Source of the DNA: Algibacter marinivivus
GTDB taxonomy: Bacteria; Bacteroidota; Bacteroidia; Flavobacteriales; Flavobacteriaceae
DNA length: 64,000 bases
Reading direction: 5' to 3'
NCBI RefSeq assembly: GCF_003143755.1
Contig: NZ_QFRI01000001.1
Location: forward strand, 1,820,051 to 1,884,050
Made by a program: the position numbers and the translations under genes. Positions 36,289 through 45,978 of the stretch are shown piece by piece (positions within the stretch are counted from its first letter, which is position 1; every line of letters begins with the position of its first letter). Below the pieces are notes generated by a model, which was not told the DNA's origin, ran no database searches, and saw nothing but the letters and a program-made list of their open reading frames with translations.

Positions 36289-38235
36289 ATGAAAAAAACA
36301 GTTCTCTCATTCTTATTTGTTTTAGTAAGTTTCCATTGTATTTCTCAAAATAATTTAAAAATAATTGATAGTTTAAAACTAGTTATTGAATCAAAACCTA
36401 ACGACTCAATTAAAATTAAAACTTATAGTGATTTGTGCTGGTATTACGGAAGGATTTCAAATGATTCAGCATTTCATTATGGAAATTTAGCACTCAAGTT
36501 ATCTCAAAAAACCAATAATGTTGTTGGAGAAGCTCAAGCTTATAATGATTTAGGTATAATTCATACTTACTCTTCTAATTTTGATGAGTCAATTAAATTG
36601 TACCGTAAGGCGTTAAAAATCAGAAAAACTATTAATGATTCCATGGGGATTGCGAGTATATATAATAAACTATGCTATGCTTATCATAAAAAATTCGAAA
36701 TGGATTCTTGCCTTACCTATAACCTAAAGGCACTAGATATTTATACAGCTCTTGGTAGTAAAAGACACATTTTTTTAAGTAAAGGGAATGTAGCTGCAGT
36801 ATATGAATCAATGAATCAGTATGATAATGCTTTAAAGGTGCATTTTGAAACTTTGGAAATGTCTAAAGATATTAGTGATTCTCTCGGTTTGTCTAATATT
36901 TATTTAAATATTGGGAATACTTATCTTTCAAAAAAAGACACATTAAAAGGGTTAAGTTATTACGATAAATGTATTAAAATTGGAGAATTAAATGGTTATG
37001 ATAATACATTAGCAATAGTGTATTCAGATTATGGTATAATTCTCGAAGGTCAAAAAAAGTATAAGGAAGCTTTAAAATTTTATCAAAAGTCTTATCAACT
37101 TAGTAAGAAAATTGATGCTGATGTGGAATTATCTGAGGCGTTGTTAAATTTAGGGAACATAAATACAATAACAGGAAATTATAATGATGCAAAAGCAAAA
37201 CTATATGAAGGTTTAAAGTTATCCAAAAAAACACAAGCTAAAGATAATGAGTTAAAGGCATATGAGCTTTTATTGCATTACTATTCAAAGAGAAAAAACA
37301 CAGATAGTATTTTGCATTATTATAGCGCACATAAAAAACTAAATAGTAGTATTTATAGTAATCGAGTAACTGAGGAAATTGCAGAAGTACAAGAGCGGTA
37401 TAATACTGCTGAGCGTGAAAAAGAAATTTTAACACAACGTGCTGATATAGCTGAGAAAGAGCTTAACTTAAACAAGAAGAACACACAACTTATTGGTTTA
37501 GGCGTTTTAGCGATTGTTTTATCAGTTTTAGGGTATTTATTATTCAGTCAGCAAAAACTTAAAAATCGTCAGCTCCAAAAAGAAAAGGAACTTAGTGAAG
37601 CATTAATTAAAATTGAAACCCAAAATAGATTGCAAGAGCAACGACTGAGAATTTCCAGAGATTTGCATGATAACATTGGAGCACAACTTACATTTATTAT
37701 TTCTTCCATAGAGAATTTACAGTATGGATTTAAAATTAAAAATGAAAAGCTAACTAATAAGTTGTCCAACATTAGTGGTTTTACAAAAGAGACCATCTAT
37801 GAATTACGTGATACTATTTGGGCTATGAATAAAAACGCTATTTCTTTAGAAGATTTAGAAACACGTATTTCAAATTTTATTGATAAGGCTGATGTTTCGG
37901 CAAGTTCAATACAGTTTGATTTTAAAATAGATAAAGCCATTTCTAAAAATATAAAATTCACTTCAGTTGAAGGCATGAATATTTATAGAATTATTCAAGA
38001 AGCAGTAAATAACGCTATTAAATATTCTGAAGCAAAAACCGTATTGGTTAATGTTTTTAAAAAAGACCAAAGTGTTCAGATTGAAATACAAGATGATGGT
38101 AAAGGTTTTGATTTGAATATGCAGAAAGACGGCAATGGACTTAATAATATAAAAAAACGTGCTCAAGATATTGATGCACTATTAAGTATTACATCCTCAG
38201 AAAATAAAGGAACATCGATTATTCTTCAGCTGTAA
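36289..38235 (+). CDS. TPR-repeat sensor histidine kinase 1
   Basis: The 648-residue protein has a signal peptide (SFLFVLVSFHCISQ), a periplasmic TPR array (about residues 30-350), a helix KEILTQRADIAEKEL, one transmembrane segment (about 402-420), a HisKA_3-type dimerisation/phosphoacceptor domain with ISRDLHDNIGAQLTFI (phosphoacceptor His), and a HATPase domain (MNIYRIIQEAVNNAIKYSEA, DDGKGFD, GNGLNNIKKRA). This is the NarX/DesK-like class used with LuxR-type regulators. It is paralogous to the next gene (47 bp gap). It senses an unknown signal through the TPRs. Confidence 0.92.
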   Translation: MKKTVLSFLFVLVSFHCISQNNLKIIDSLKLVIESKPNDSIKIKTYSDLCWYYGRISNDSAFHYGNLALKLSQKTNNVVGEAQAYNDLGIIHTYSSNFDESIKLYRKALKIRKTINDSMGIASIYNKLCYAYHKKFEMDSCLTYNLKALDIYTALGSKRHIFLSKGNVAAVYESMNQYDNALKVHFETLEMSKDISDSLGLSNIYLNIGNTYLSKKDTLKGLSYYDKCIKIGELNGYDNTLAIVYSDYGIILEGQKKYKEALKFYQKSYQLSKKIDADVELSEALLNLGNINTITGNYNDAKAKLYEGLKLSKKTQAKDNELKAYELLLHYYSKRKNTDSILHYYSAHKKLNSSIYSNRVTEEIAEVQERYNTAEREKEILTQRADIAEKELNLNKKNTQLIGLGVLAIVLSVLGYLLFSQQKLKNRQLQKEKELSEALIKIETQNRLQEQRLRISRDLHDNIGAQLTFIISSIENLQYGFKIKNEKLTNKLSNISGFTKETIYELRDTIWAMNKNAISLEDLETRISNFIDKADVSASSIQFDFKIDKAISKNIKFTSVEGMNIYRIIQEAVNNAIKYSEAKTVLVNVFKKDQSVQIEIQDDGKGFDLNMQKDGNGLNNIKKRAQDIDALLSITSSENKGTSIILQL

Positions 38236-38281
38236 GCAATTTTTTTTATCTTCACTATGCTATTATTAAATCAATTATCTT

Positions 38282-40237
38282 ATGTGGAGATTAATTTTAC
38301 TGTTTTTTCTCTTTTTTTTTAATCTAGTATTTCCTCAAAAAAACTTAAAAATAATTGATAGTTTAAAATTAGTAATTGAATCAAAACCTAACGACTCAAT
38401 TAAAATTAAAACTTATAGTGATTTGTGTTGGTATTATAGAAACATATCCACTGATTCTGCTTTCAATTATGGTGGTTTAGCACTCAAGCTTTCAATAAAA
38501 ACAGAAAATAAAATTGGTGAAGCTCAAGCTTATAATGACATAGGTATTTTACATTATGGACTTGCAGAATATCCTAAAGCAATTGATGTTTACCAAAAAT
38601 CATTAAAAATAAGACAGAGATTAAATGATTCTTTAGGGGTTGCCAGTTTGTATAATAAAATGGGGCTTGTTTATCAGAATACTTTTAAAATGGACTCAGC
38701 AATCTTTTATGCAACTAAGGCATTGAAAATTTATGAAGCAAAAAACAATATAAGATATGCTACTGCCTTAAGGAATAATATTGCTAATATTTATAAGGGC
38801 CTAAAACAATACCAAAAGGCATTGAATGCGCATTTGGAAATAGCAAAGATAAATGCTGAAATTAAAGATGATGAGGCTTTAGTTAAATCATACAATAATA
38901 TTGCTAATGCATATTTGTTTTTAAAGGATACTTTGAATAGTATTTCATATTATAAAAAAGGTATGGAATTAGCCGAAAAACGACGTAATAAGAATGAAAT
39001 GGCTACACTATATAATAATTATGGAAGCCTATTGCAAAGTAAAAATGAAATCCCAGAAGCAATTAAATTCCTTAATAAATCTCTAGACCTAAGAAAAGAG
39101 TTAAATGATAAATTTGGTATAGCTAGTACTTCATTACATCTTGCTGGTTTAAATATCGATTTAGGCAAGTTTAACAATGCTAAAAGTAACTTAAAATTGG
39201 GTTTAAAACTTTCTGAAGAATCAAACGCTAACGAACTAAAAATGGATGCCTATGATAAATATGCTTACTATTATGTTTACAAGAAAAATTCTGATAGTGC
39301 TATTCATTATCGGGAATTATATAAAACTTTAAAGGATAGTATTTTTAGTAATCAAGTTCTTAAGGAAGTTGCAGAAGTACAAGAAAAGTATAATGCTGCT
39401 GAAAGAGAAAAAGAAATCTTATCTCAACGCGCAGATATAGCTGAGAAAGAACTTAATTTAAATAAGAAAAATACGCAACTTGTTGGTTTAGGTATTTTAG
39501 CAGTTGTAGTCTCTCTTTTAGGATATTTACTATTTAATCAACAGAAATTAAAAAATAGACAGTTAAAAAAAGAAGGAGAACTTAAAGAAGCCTTGGTTAA
39601 AATTGAAACTCAAAATAGATTGCAAGAGCAGCGTTTAAGAATATCTAGGGATTTACATGATAATATTGGTGCGCAACTTACTTTTATAATATCCTCTATT
39701 GAAAATTTACAATATGGATTCAAGATTAAAAATGAAAAGCTAACAAATAAATTGTCAAGTATAAGCGGTTTTACAAAAGAAACTATTTATGAATTACGTG
39801 ATACTATTTGGGCTATGAATAAAAATGCCATTTCTTTAGAAGATTTAGAAACACGAATTTCAAATTTTATTGATAAGGCTGATGTTTCATCATCGGGAGT
39901 GAATTTTAAATTTAATAGAGTTGAATCTTTATCAAAAAATATGGAGTTTACTTCTGTAAAGGGAATGAACATTTATAGAATTATTCAAGAAGCCATAAAT
40001 AATTCAATTAAATACGCTGATGCCTCAAAAATTAATGTAGATATTAAAAAACATGATAAAAAAATTGAATTTTGTATTACAGATGATGGAAAAGGGTTTA
40101 ATGAAAATGAAGTTGTTTTGAGCAATGGAATTAATAATATGAGAAAGCGTGCTAAAGAGATAGATGCTTCTTTAAATATTGAAAGTGAAATAGATAATGG
40201 AACACAAGTTAAAATAATCCTACCATTAGAGATTTAG
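38282..40237 (+). CDS. TPR-repeat sensor histidine kinase 2 (tandem paralog)
   Basis: The 651-residue protein repeats the layout of the preceding kinase: signal peptide, TPR array, one transmembrane segment, HisKA_3 box ISRDLHDNIGAQLTFI and HATPase domain (GINNMRKRAKEID). The first 33 or so mature residues and the phosphoacceptor region are nearly identical to kinase 1, while the TPR middle and the ATPase domain are clearly diverged, so the two probably sense different things and signal to one regulator. It is 71 bp upstream of that regulator. Confidence 0.92.
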   Translation: MWRLILLFFLFFFNLVFPQKNLKIIDSLKLVIESKPNDSIKIKTYSDLCWYYRNISTDSAFNYGGLALKLSIKTENKIGEAQAYNDIGILHYGLAEYPKAIDVYQKSLKIRQRLNDSLGVASLYNKMGLVYQNTFKMDSAIFYATKALKIYEAKNNIRYATALRNNIANIYKGLKQYQKALNAHLEIAKINAEIKDDEALVKSYNNIANAYLFLKDTLNSISYYKKGMELAEKRRNKNEMATLYNNYGSLLQSKNEIPEAIKFLNKSLDLRKELNDKFGIASTSLHLAGLNIDLGKFNNAKSNLKLGLKLSEESNANELKMDAYDKYAYYYVYKKNSDSAIHYRELYKTLKDSIFSNQVLKEVAEVQEKYNAAEREKEILSQRADIAEKELNLNKKNTQLVGLGILAVVVSLLGYLLFNQQKLKNRQLKKEGELKEALVKIETQNRLQEQRLRISRDLHDNIGAQLTFIISSIENLQYGFKIKNEKLTNKLSSISGFTKETIYELRDTIWAMNKNAISLEDLETRISNFIDKADVSSSGVNFKFNRVESLSKNMEFTSVKGMNIYRIIQEAINNSIKYADASKINVDIKKHDKKIEFCITDDGKGFNENEVVLSNGINNMRKRAKEIDASLNIESEIDNGTQVKIILPLEI

Positions 40238-40307
40238 AATATACGATGAATTGCGTATAGGTTTTAAATATAATAATGAATAGATTTCAGTTTTTGAAAT
40301 ACACTAG

Positions 40308-40958
40308 ATGAATGTAAAAATAGCCATAGCAGATGATAATACGTTTTTAATAAAAGCGGTTGAAGAGAAATTATCCTTTTTTGAAGATTTAAAGGTTAAA
40401 TTTTCAGGGATGAATGGCTCAGAATTGTTAGAAAAACTTGAAGTTAATCATAACATAGATGTTATTTTAATGGATATTGAAATGCCAGTTTTAGACGGCA
40501 TTGAAACTACTGAAATAGTAAAGCAAAAGTATCCACATATTAAAATAATCATGTTGACTATTTTTGATAATGATGAAAACATTTTCAACGCTATAAAAGC
40601 TGGAGCTGATGGTTATTTATTAAAAGAGGTAAATGCAGAAAAATTGCATGATGGTATTATCGAGACGTTAAATGGAGGCGCAGCAATGAATCCATCTATA
40701 GCATTAAAAACTTTGAAATTGCTAAGAACCCCTTTGCAAATAGATAATAGTCAAGAACAAGAAGATATTAAATTGACTCCAAGAGAAGTTGATGTTTTAG
40801 AGCAGTTAAGTAAAGGGTTAAGTTATAATGCGATAGCAGATAATCTTATTTTATCAGTTGGAACCATTAGAAAACATATTGAGAATATTTACAAAAAACT
40901 TCAAGTGCACAACAAGCTAGAGGCTGTGCAAAAAGCCAAAAAGAATAACTTAATTTAA
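40308..40958 (+). CDS. LuxR/NarL-type response regulator
   Basis: The 216-residue protein has a receiver domain (acidic pocket IAIADDN, phosphoacceptor Asp in ILMDIEMPVLDG, KAGADGYLLKEV) and a C-terminal LuxR-type helix-turn-helix (LTPREVDVLEQLSKGLSYNAIA, split here; VGTIRKHIENIYKKL). It is directly downstream of the two kinases, and both likely phosphorylate it. Target genes are not evident in the window. Confidence 0.94.
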   Translation: MNVKIAIADDNTFLIKAVEEKLSFFEDLKVKFSGMNGSELLEKLEVNHNIDVILMDIEMPVLDGIETTEIVKQKYPHIKIIMLTIFDNDENIFNAIKAGADGYLLKEVNAEKLHDGIIETLNGGAAMNPSIALKTLKLLRTPLQIDNSQEQEDIKLTPREVDVLEQLSKGLSYNAIADNLILSVGTIRKHIENIYKKLQVHNKLEAVQKAKKNNLI

Positions 40959-41002
40959 ACTAGGTTTAACTTTATGGTAACATGCGTAAAGCATAAAGTC
41001 TG

Positions 41003-41010
41003 TATTTTTG
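41003..41010 (+). promoter_or_regulatory. Candidate -7 box upstream of the DUF4230 gene
   Basis: TATTTTTG followed by CA matches the consensus, but the distance to the next ATG is about 128 bp and no -33 element is obvious. Confidence 0.3.
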
Positions 41011-41137
41011 CAATGTTAGTTTAGTTTATTAATTACATTAATTTAGACTCCTTACGTCGGAGGAAATTGATGTTTTTTTTGCTCTAAATTTAAAGTGTTT
41101 ATAGTTCGAAGTATTATAATTATTTCTAAATTAGTAC

Positions 41138-41752
41138 ATGCGAAAAATTCTGTTCGGTGTTATTATCACCTTAATTGTTCTCTTTACTTTCAAATATTGC
41201 GGTGATAAACGTGAAGACAAAATAGTGCTTCAAGAAAATTCAGCTTTAATTCAGCAACAAATTAATAATGTTGGAAAACTTATTGTAACAGAAGGCCATT
41301 TTAGTGAAGTTTTTAATTATAAGAGTTCCAAAGATATTTTTGGAGATTTACTCTCCGTTGAAAAGAAAGCTTTGGTAGTTGTAAATGCAGAAGTTACTAT
41401 TGCTTTTGATTTAAGTAAAATTGAATTTGAAATTGATGAAGTAAATAAAACACTTACTATTTTAAGTATTCCAGAAGAGGAAATAAAAATTAATCCAGAT
41501 TTGGAATATTATGATGTACAAGCAGATTATTTTAATCCATTTGAAGCCAAAGATTATAACGATATTAAAAATACAGTAAAAGCTACTTTGTTAAGAAAAA
41601 TTGAAGCTTCAGATTTAAAAAAGAATGCAAAAAACAGATTAATTAGTGAGCTTTCTAAGTTTTATATTTTAACTAATTCTCTTGGTTGGACTCTGCAATA
41701 CAATGAAACTCCAATATTCAATTATGAATCCTTAAAAGGTATTAAGTTATAA
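41138..41752 (+). CDS. DUF4230-domain protein
   Basis: The 204-residue protein has an N-terminal membrane anchor (LFGVIITLIVLFTFKYCG) and a DUF4230 domain (LIVTEGHFSEVFNYKSS, LVVVNAEVTIAFDLSKIEFE, YYDVQADYFNPFEAKDYN). The family is a membrane-anchored periplasmic or extracytoplasmic protein of unknown function. Its 3' end overlaps the convergent rhodanese gene by 11 bp. Confidence 0.88.
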   Translation: MRKILFGVIITLIVLFTFKYCGDKREDKIVLQENSALIQQQINNVGKLIVTEGHFSEVFNYKSSKDIFGDLLSVEKKALVVVNAEVTIAFDLSKIEFEIDEVNKTLTILSIPEEEIKINPDLEYYDVQADYFNPFEAKDYNDIKNTVKATLLRKIEASDLKKNAKNRLISELSKFYILTNSLGWTLQYNETPIFNYESLKGIKL

Positions 41753-42050
41753 GTAATTTTAAATCTGCTATACCGCCTCCATTTATGACTTCAATTTTGT
41801 GAGCCTTTAAAAGCTTTGATGCTATAGCAGATCTTGCACCGCTTTTACAATGAACTACTATAGGTTTATTTATAGATTTAATTTCTTTAATATGATTTTT
41901 CAATGTATTTAATGGGAAATGAATAGCGTTGGAAATATGATCTTCATTCCATTCACGTTCAGTTCTAACATCAATAATAATGGCGCCTCTATTTAAGAAT
42001 TCTATAATTTTATGCTTCTTATTTTTAAAAAAGTATTTTAAAAATTTCAT
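41742..42050 (-). CDS. Rhodanese-like domain protein
   Basis: The 102-residue protein is a single rhodanese domain with the active-site cysteine in VVHCKSGARSAIA and the entry motif IIDVRTEREWNEDHI. It is a cytosolic sulfurtransferase or persulfide carrier. The end overlaps the DUF4230 gene tail-to-tail by 11 bp, an arrangement where antisense transcripts could form. Confidence 0.9.
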   Translation of the reverse strand: MKFLKYFFKNKKHKIIEFLNRGAIIIDVRTEREWNEDHISNAIHFPLNTLKNHIKEIKSINKPIVVHCKSGARSAIASKLLKAHKIEVINGGGIADLKLLIT

Positions 42051-42160
42051 TCTATTTTTTCTTTAAAATTAATGATTATTTAAATAATTTATCACACTAA
42101 CTAAGCTATAATTGCATATTTTTTTGTGTATATTCAACCCGAGTAAATGCTATACTATTT

Positions 42161-42913
42161 ATGGAAAACGCATACGTTACATTAACTATTGAAAACAAGG
42201 TAGGTTATATTGAGTTTTTTCATCCTAATAGAAATTCAATGCCTAGTCATGTTTTATCTGAATTAGAAAAAACAATTACTGAAGCTGGTAAAAATGAAGC
42301 CATACAAGTTATTGTTTTGAAAAGCGGTGGTGATAGAACATTTTGTGCTGGAGCAAGTTTTAACGAGGTAATTGCTATTGAAAATGAAGCTTCTGGAAAG
42401 CAATTTTTTATGGGGTTTGCTAACGTTATTAATGCGATGCGCAAATGCCCAAAATTAATTATTGGCAGAGTGCAAGGGAAAACAGTAGGAGGAGGTGTTG
42501 GTTTAGCAGCTGCAACAGATTATTGTTTAGCTACTCAATATGCATCTATAAGATTAAGCGAGTTAAGTATAGGAATTGGCCCTTTTGTTATTGAGCCTGC
42601 AGTATCTAGAAAAATAGGAGTTACAGCGATGTCTCAAATGACTATTGATGCGGAAACTTTTTTTACGCCACAATTTGCTAAAGATAAAGGCTTGTATGCT
42701 GATGTTTTTGAAACGATGGAAACATTAGATAACGCAGTTAAAACTTTAGCTGAAAAATTAGCTAGTTATAATCCTGAAGCTTTAAAAGAAATGAAAAAAG
42801 TTTTTTGGAAAGACACTGAGCATTGGGATACTCTTTTAAAAGAGCGTGCTGAAATTAGTGGAAAACTAGTACTAAGTGAATTTACTAAAAAAACGCTTAA
42901 ACGGTTTAGGTAA
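42161..42913 (+). CDS. Enoyl-CoA hydratase/isomerase family protein
   Basis: The 250-residue crotonase-fold protein has the oxyanion-hole motif FCAGASFNEV and the second loop GRVQGKTVGGGVGLAAATDYC, followed by SELSIGIGPFVIEPAVSRKIG. Of the two Glu used by hydratases, the first site (around Ser/Glu in RLSELSIG) is present while the second reads GPFVIEP, so it may be an isomerase or a methylglutaconyl-CoA-type hydratase. Its TAA abuts the stop of the convergent hydroxylase gene with no spacer. Confidence 0.85.
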   Translation: MENAYVTLTIENKVGYIEFFHPNRNSMPSHVLSELEKTITEAGKNEAIQVIVLKSGGDRTFCAGASFNEVIAIENEASGKQFFMGFANVINAMRKCPKLIIGRVQGKTVGGGVGLAAATDYCLATQYASIRLSELSIGIGPFVIEPAVSRKIGVTAMSQMTIDAETFFTPQFAKDKGLYADVFETMETLDNAVKTLAEKLASYNPEALKEMKKVFWKDTEHWDTLLKERAEISGKLVLSEFTKKTLKRFR

Positions 42914-44674
42914 TTATTTTACTTTGCTTTTGTTTTTAATAATATATAACCCATCATCAATCAAATGGCCTACTTCGGGTTTATTTTCTTTTATTGCTTG
43001 TAAGTGATTCAGTATTTTTTCGCATAATTCAATTTCTTGTCCTAGATAAGCCAATTCATAAAGTTCAACTGGTAATAACCAATCATCTGAATACTCCTCA
43101 ATTAATTGTTCTAATACTTTAGTACGAGAGATGGTTTTATTAATGCCTTGTCTGTAATCTCTAACTTGTTGGTATAAGGTTTCGAGTACTAATCTTTCTT
43201 TTGTTTTTTTTATGTGAATAGTGTTTGAAGATATTTTATGATTTATCAAATCGAAGCTATTTAAATCTGCAGGTCCTGAGAAAGCTGAAATAATTTCTTT
43301 ACCAACTGCCATATCATAAATACCCCATTCAGGTTTAAATAATATTGTATTATGATGAGTTACAGTACAGTTTTTAAAACTGATTAAAATGATTTTTCCT
43401 TGAAGATTACGTTTTCCTGTGATGATTTCTCCTGAAACTTTTATACCACCTTCAAATTCTAGGTTTACAACACGTTCTTCATAAATATTGTAAGCAGCTA
43501 AATCTCGTGGACTCATATCTTCAATAGCCAGATTAATTCCTTTTAGTTTTCCGATAGGTGAGCCAAAACCGTCTTGATGCGTATGTGTGCCATGACCTAC
43601 AAGTTCTTTTTCACGATAAGCTAAAGCTGTTTTATTTTTTGTTTGAATGTAAATAGGTTTCCCTTCATGTTCAATAGCATTAGTAAAAGCGCCTGAAATT
43701 TGTATACCAGTACTCAATTCAATAGTGCCTAGAGACTGAGATTCAATTAATTTATAAATTCCAGAGAGTCCTCCTTTACGTAAAGACATGGTATTTGCAA
43801 ATTCTTCTAGTATTAAGCTTAAATGTGCAAAATCAGGTGTAACATATAGCTGAGGTTGTGGTTTTGTAATATCAAAATTTTTATAGGTTGTATTGATGTC
43901 ATAGATTAGCTTTTTAACTTCATTAGTCATACACCAAGCACTTTCTCCTATTGATGAAAGTAAGCCAGCACCATAAATTTTTGGATTTTCAACGCTTCCA
44001 ATTAAGCCATATTCAACGGTCCACCAATGTAAATTTCTAATGAGTGCCATTTCACTAGGTTCTCCCATATTTTTTTGTAACGTTTCTACTTTTGCTTCCG
44101 CGGAAGCGATATCGTCTTCTTTAGAATTTGGAGCTTCTTTTATTATGGATAAATGTCTTACGGCTTCATACAATTCATAATCTTTCGCTGAAGAAATAGC
44201 TTTACATCCAATTTCCCCAAAACGTCTTAAGTATTCAGCATATTCGGGGTTGGCAATAATGGGAGCGTGTCCAGCACCTTCATGAATAATGTCGGGTGCA
44301 GGGGTGTATTCAATATGTTCTAATTGCCTGATATCACTAGCTATAACCAAAACATTGTAAGCTTGAAATTCCATAAACGCATTTGGCGGAATAAAACCAT
44401 CAACCGCAACAGCTGCCCAACCTATATCTTTTAAAATACGGTTCATGCCATACATATTCGGGATGCTGTCAATTGAAATACCTGTTTGCTTTAATCCTTC
44501 TAGGTAAGAACTATGGGCAACTTTACTTAAAAAATCTACATTTTTTCGCATAACGTATCGCCATACCGCTTGGTCAATAGCTGAATAGTCCTCGTAATTT
44601 TGAGGTTTTATAAACTGTTTCAAATGCTTTGGTAGCTTTTGAAGTATTTCGTTAGATTCAAATAATTCCGACAT
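42914..44674 (-). CDS. Aromatic amino acid hydroxylase (phenylalanine 4-monooxygenase-like), with C-terminal extension
   Basis: The 586-residue protein carries the pterin-dependent hydroxylase catalytic domain at about residues 30-335. The iron ligands appear as HEGAGH (His131, His136) and the Glu in WWTVEYG (Glu221). The domain has an insertion of about 45 residues between the His pair and the Glu, compared with animal enzymes. After residue ~340 come about 245 residues unlike known hydroxylases (NLEFEGGIKVSGEIITG; later helical, EELIEEYSDDWLLPVELYEL). It would convert phenylalanine to tyrosine. It shares adjacent stop codons with the enoyl-CoA hydratase. Confidence 0.9.
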   Translation of the reverse strand: MSELFESNEILQKLPKHLKQFIKPQNYEDYSAIDQAVWRYVMRKNVDFLSKVAHSSYLEGLKQTGISIDSIPNMYGMNRILKDIGWAAVAVDGFIPPNAFMEFQAYNVLVIASDIRQLEHIEYTPAPDIIHEGAGHAPIIANPEYAEYLRRFGEIGCKAISSAKDYELYEAVRHLSIIKEAPNSKEDDIASAEAKVETLQKNMGEPSEMALIRNLHWWTVEYGLIGSVENPKIYGAGLLSSIGESAWCMTNEVKKLIYDINTTYKNFDITKPQPQLYVTPDFAHLSLILEEFANTMSLRKGGLSGIYKLIESQSLGTIELSTGIQISGAFTNAIEHEGKPIYIQTKNKTALAYREKELVGHGTHTHQDGFGSPIGKLKGINLAIEDMSPRDLAAYNIYEERVVNLEFEGGIKVSGEIITGKRNLQGKIILISFKNCTVTHHNTILFKPEWGIYDMAVGKEIISAFSGPADLNSFDLINHKISSNTIHIKKTKERLVLETLYQQVRDYRQGINKTISRTKVLEQLIEEYSDDWLLPVELYELAYLGQEIELCEKILNHLQAIKENKPEVGHLIDDGLYIIKNKSKVK

Positions 44675-44837
44675 CTTTAATTTTTATGTGTAAATCCTTT
44701 ATAAAAATACGAATTATTCATTAAATACCATATAATTTAGATTTTCTTTCAATATTATCATCTATTGCTTTATTCTGGTTAAGAAAGCCTTAAAGATTTC
44801 CATATATTTAGAACACCTAATTTTTTAAATAAACTTC

Positions 44838-45941
44838 ATGTATACTAGACGAATATTTCCTGTTAGAGGCGTTTTAAAATGGACGCGCAGACACATTTTC
44901 TTATTCTTATTAATTGCGCTAATTCCTGTTGTATTATTTGATGTTGTTGGGTTGAAATGGTTGCATGTACCTTGGTTGCCTTTAGGTGTTTTGGGTACTG
45001 CTGTAGCATTTATTGTGAGTTTTAAAAACAATGCATCTTATGATAGATTGTGGGAAGCACGAAAAATTTGGGGTGGTATTGTTAATGCTTCTCGATCTTG
45101 GACGATTATGGTTAAAGATTTTATAGATAATACGCATGCGAAAGAAAAGAGAACAGATTTAGAATTGCAATCTATTAAACGAGAACTAGTTCACAGGCAT
45201 GTAGCTTGGTTAACTGCGTTGCGTTATCAATTGAGAGAAGATAAGCCTTGGGAAATGCATTTGAAAGCAACAAAGTCTAATAGAGAGTTTAGAGAAAATT
45301 ATTTTAGGGTTTGTGAAGATGAAATAATGCTTGAAGATGAAATAAAAAGGTATTTATCTGATGCTGATTTTAAAGAAATATTTGCAAAAGGAAATAAATC
45401 GTCTCAAATATTAGGTGTTCAATCCAGACGATTAAAAGAATTAATGAAAGAAGGTTTAATTGAAGATTTTAGGCATATGGAAATGGCAAACATGCTTGTT
45501 GAATTTTATACCTTACAGGGTAAAAGTGAGCGTATAAAAAACTTCCCATATCCTAGACAGTTTGCTACTCTAAATTATCTTTTCGTGTGGATTTTTATTA
45601 TTCTGTTGCCATTTGGTATTATGGAAGGCTTTGAATCTATTGGAGATCATATTTTAGAAGATTTAGCCAATCATGAATCGCATACATCGCTTGGACATTT
45701 GATACAAGAGTTTATTGCGAAACATTTTGTGTGGTTTTCAATTCCTTTTAGTGCATTAATTGCATGGGTATTTCATACTATGGAGGCTATAGGCGAAAAT
45801 ACCGAAAACCCATTTGAAGGAGGACCTAATGATATTCCTATTACAGATATGAGTAGAGGTATTGAAATTGATATTAGACAACTTATTGATGATACTGATA
45901 TTCCTCAGCCTTATGAATGGAAAAATGATATTGTGATGTAA
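44838..45941 (+). CDS. Bestrophin-family anion channel-like protein
   Basis: The 367-residue membrane protein has the bestrophin pattern: KWTRRHIFLFLLIALIPVVLF, AFIVSFKNNASYDRLWEARK (the conserved N-A-S-Y-D-R-x-W-E-A-R), WGGIVNASR, a long helical cytosolic middle, and FVWIFIILLPFGIMEG. Bacterial homologues form pentameric ion channels in the inner membrane. It stands alone, with a bidirectional terminator after it. Confidence 0.92.
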   Translation: MYTRRIFPVRGVLKWTRRHIFLFLLIALIPVVLFDVVGLKWLHVPWLPLGVLGTAVAFIVSFKNNASYDRLWEARKIWGGIVNASRSWTIMVKDFIDNTHAKEKRTDLELQSIKRELVHRHVAWLTALRYQLREDKPWEMHLKATKSNREFRENYFRVCEDEIMLEDEIKRYLSDADFKEIFAKGNKSSQILGVQSRRLKELMKEGLIEDFRHMEMANMLVEFYTLQGKSERIKNFPYPRQFATLNYLFVWIFIILLPFGIMEGFESIGDHILEDLANHESHTSLGHLIQEFIAKHFVWFSIPFSALIAWVFHTMEAIGENTENPFEGGPNDIPITDMSRGIEIDIRQLIDDTDIPQPYEWKNDIVM

Positions 45942-45942
45942 T

Positions 45943-45973
45943 AAAAAAGGCAACTCAATGAGTTGCCTTTTTT
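45943..45973. terminator. Bidirectional terminator between bestrophin and DUF4136 genes
   Basis: A perfect stem AAAAAAGGCAACTC / GAGTTGCCTTTTTT with loop AAT, A tract before and T tract after, serving both convergent genes. Confidence 0.9.
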
Positions 45974-45978
45974 ATTTT

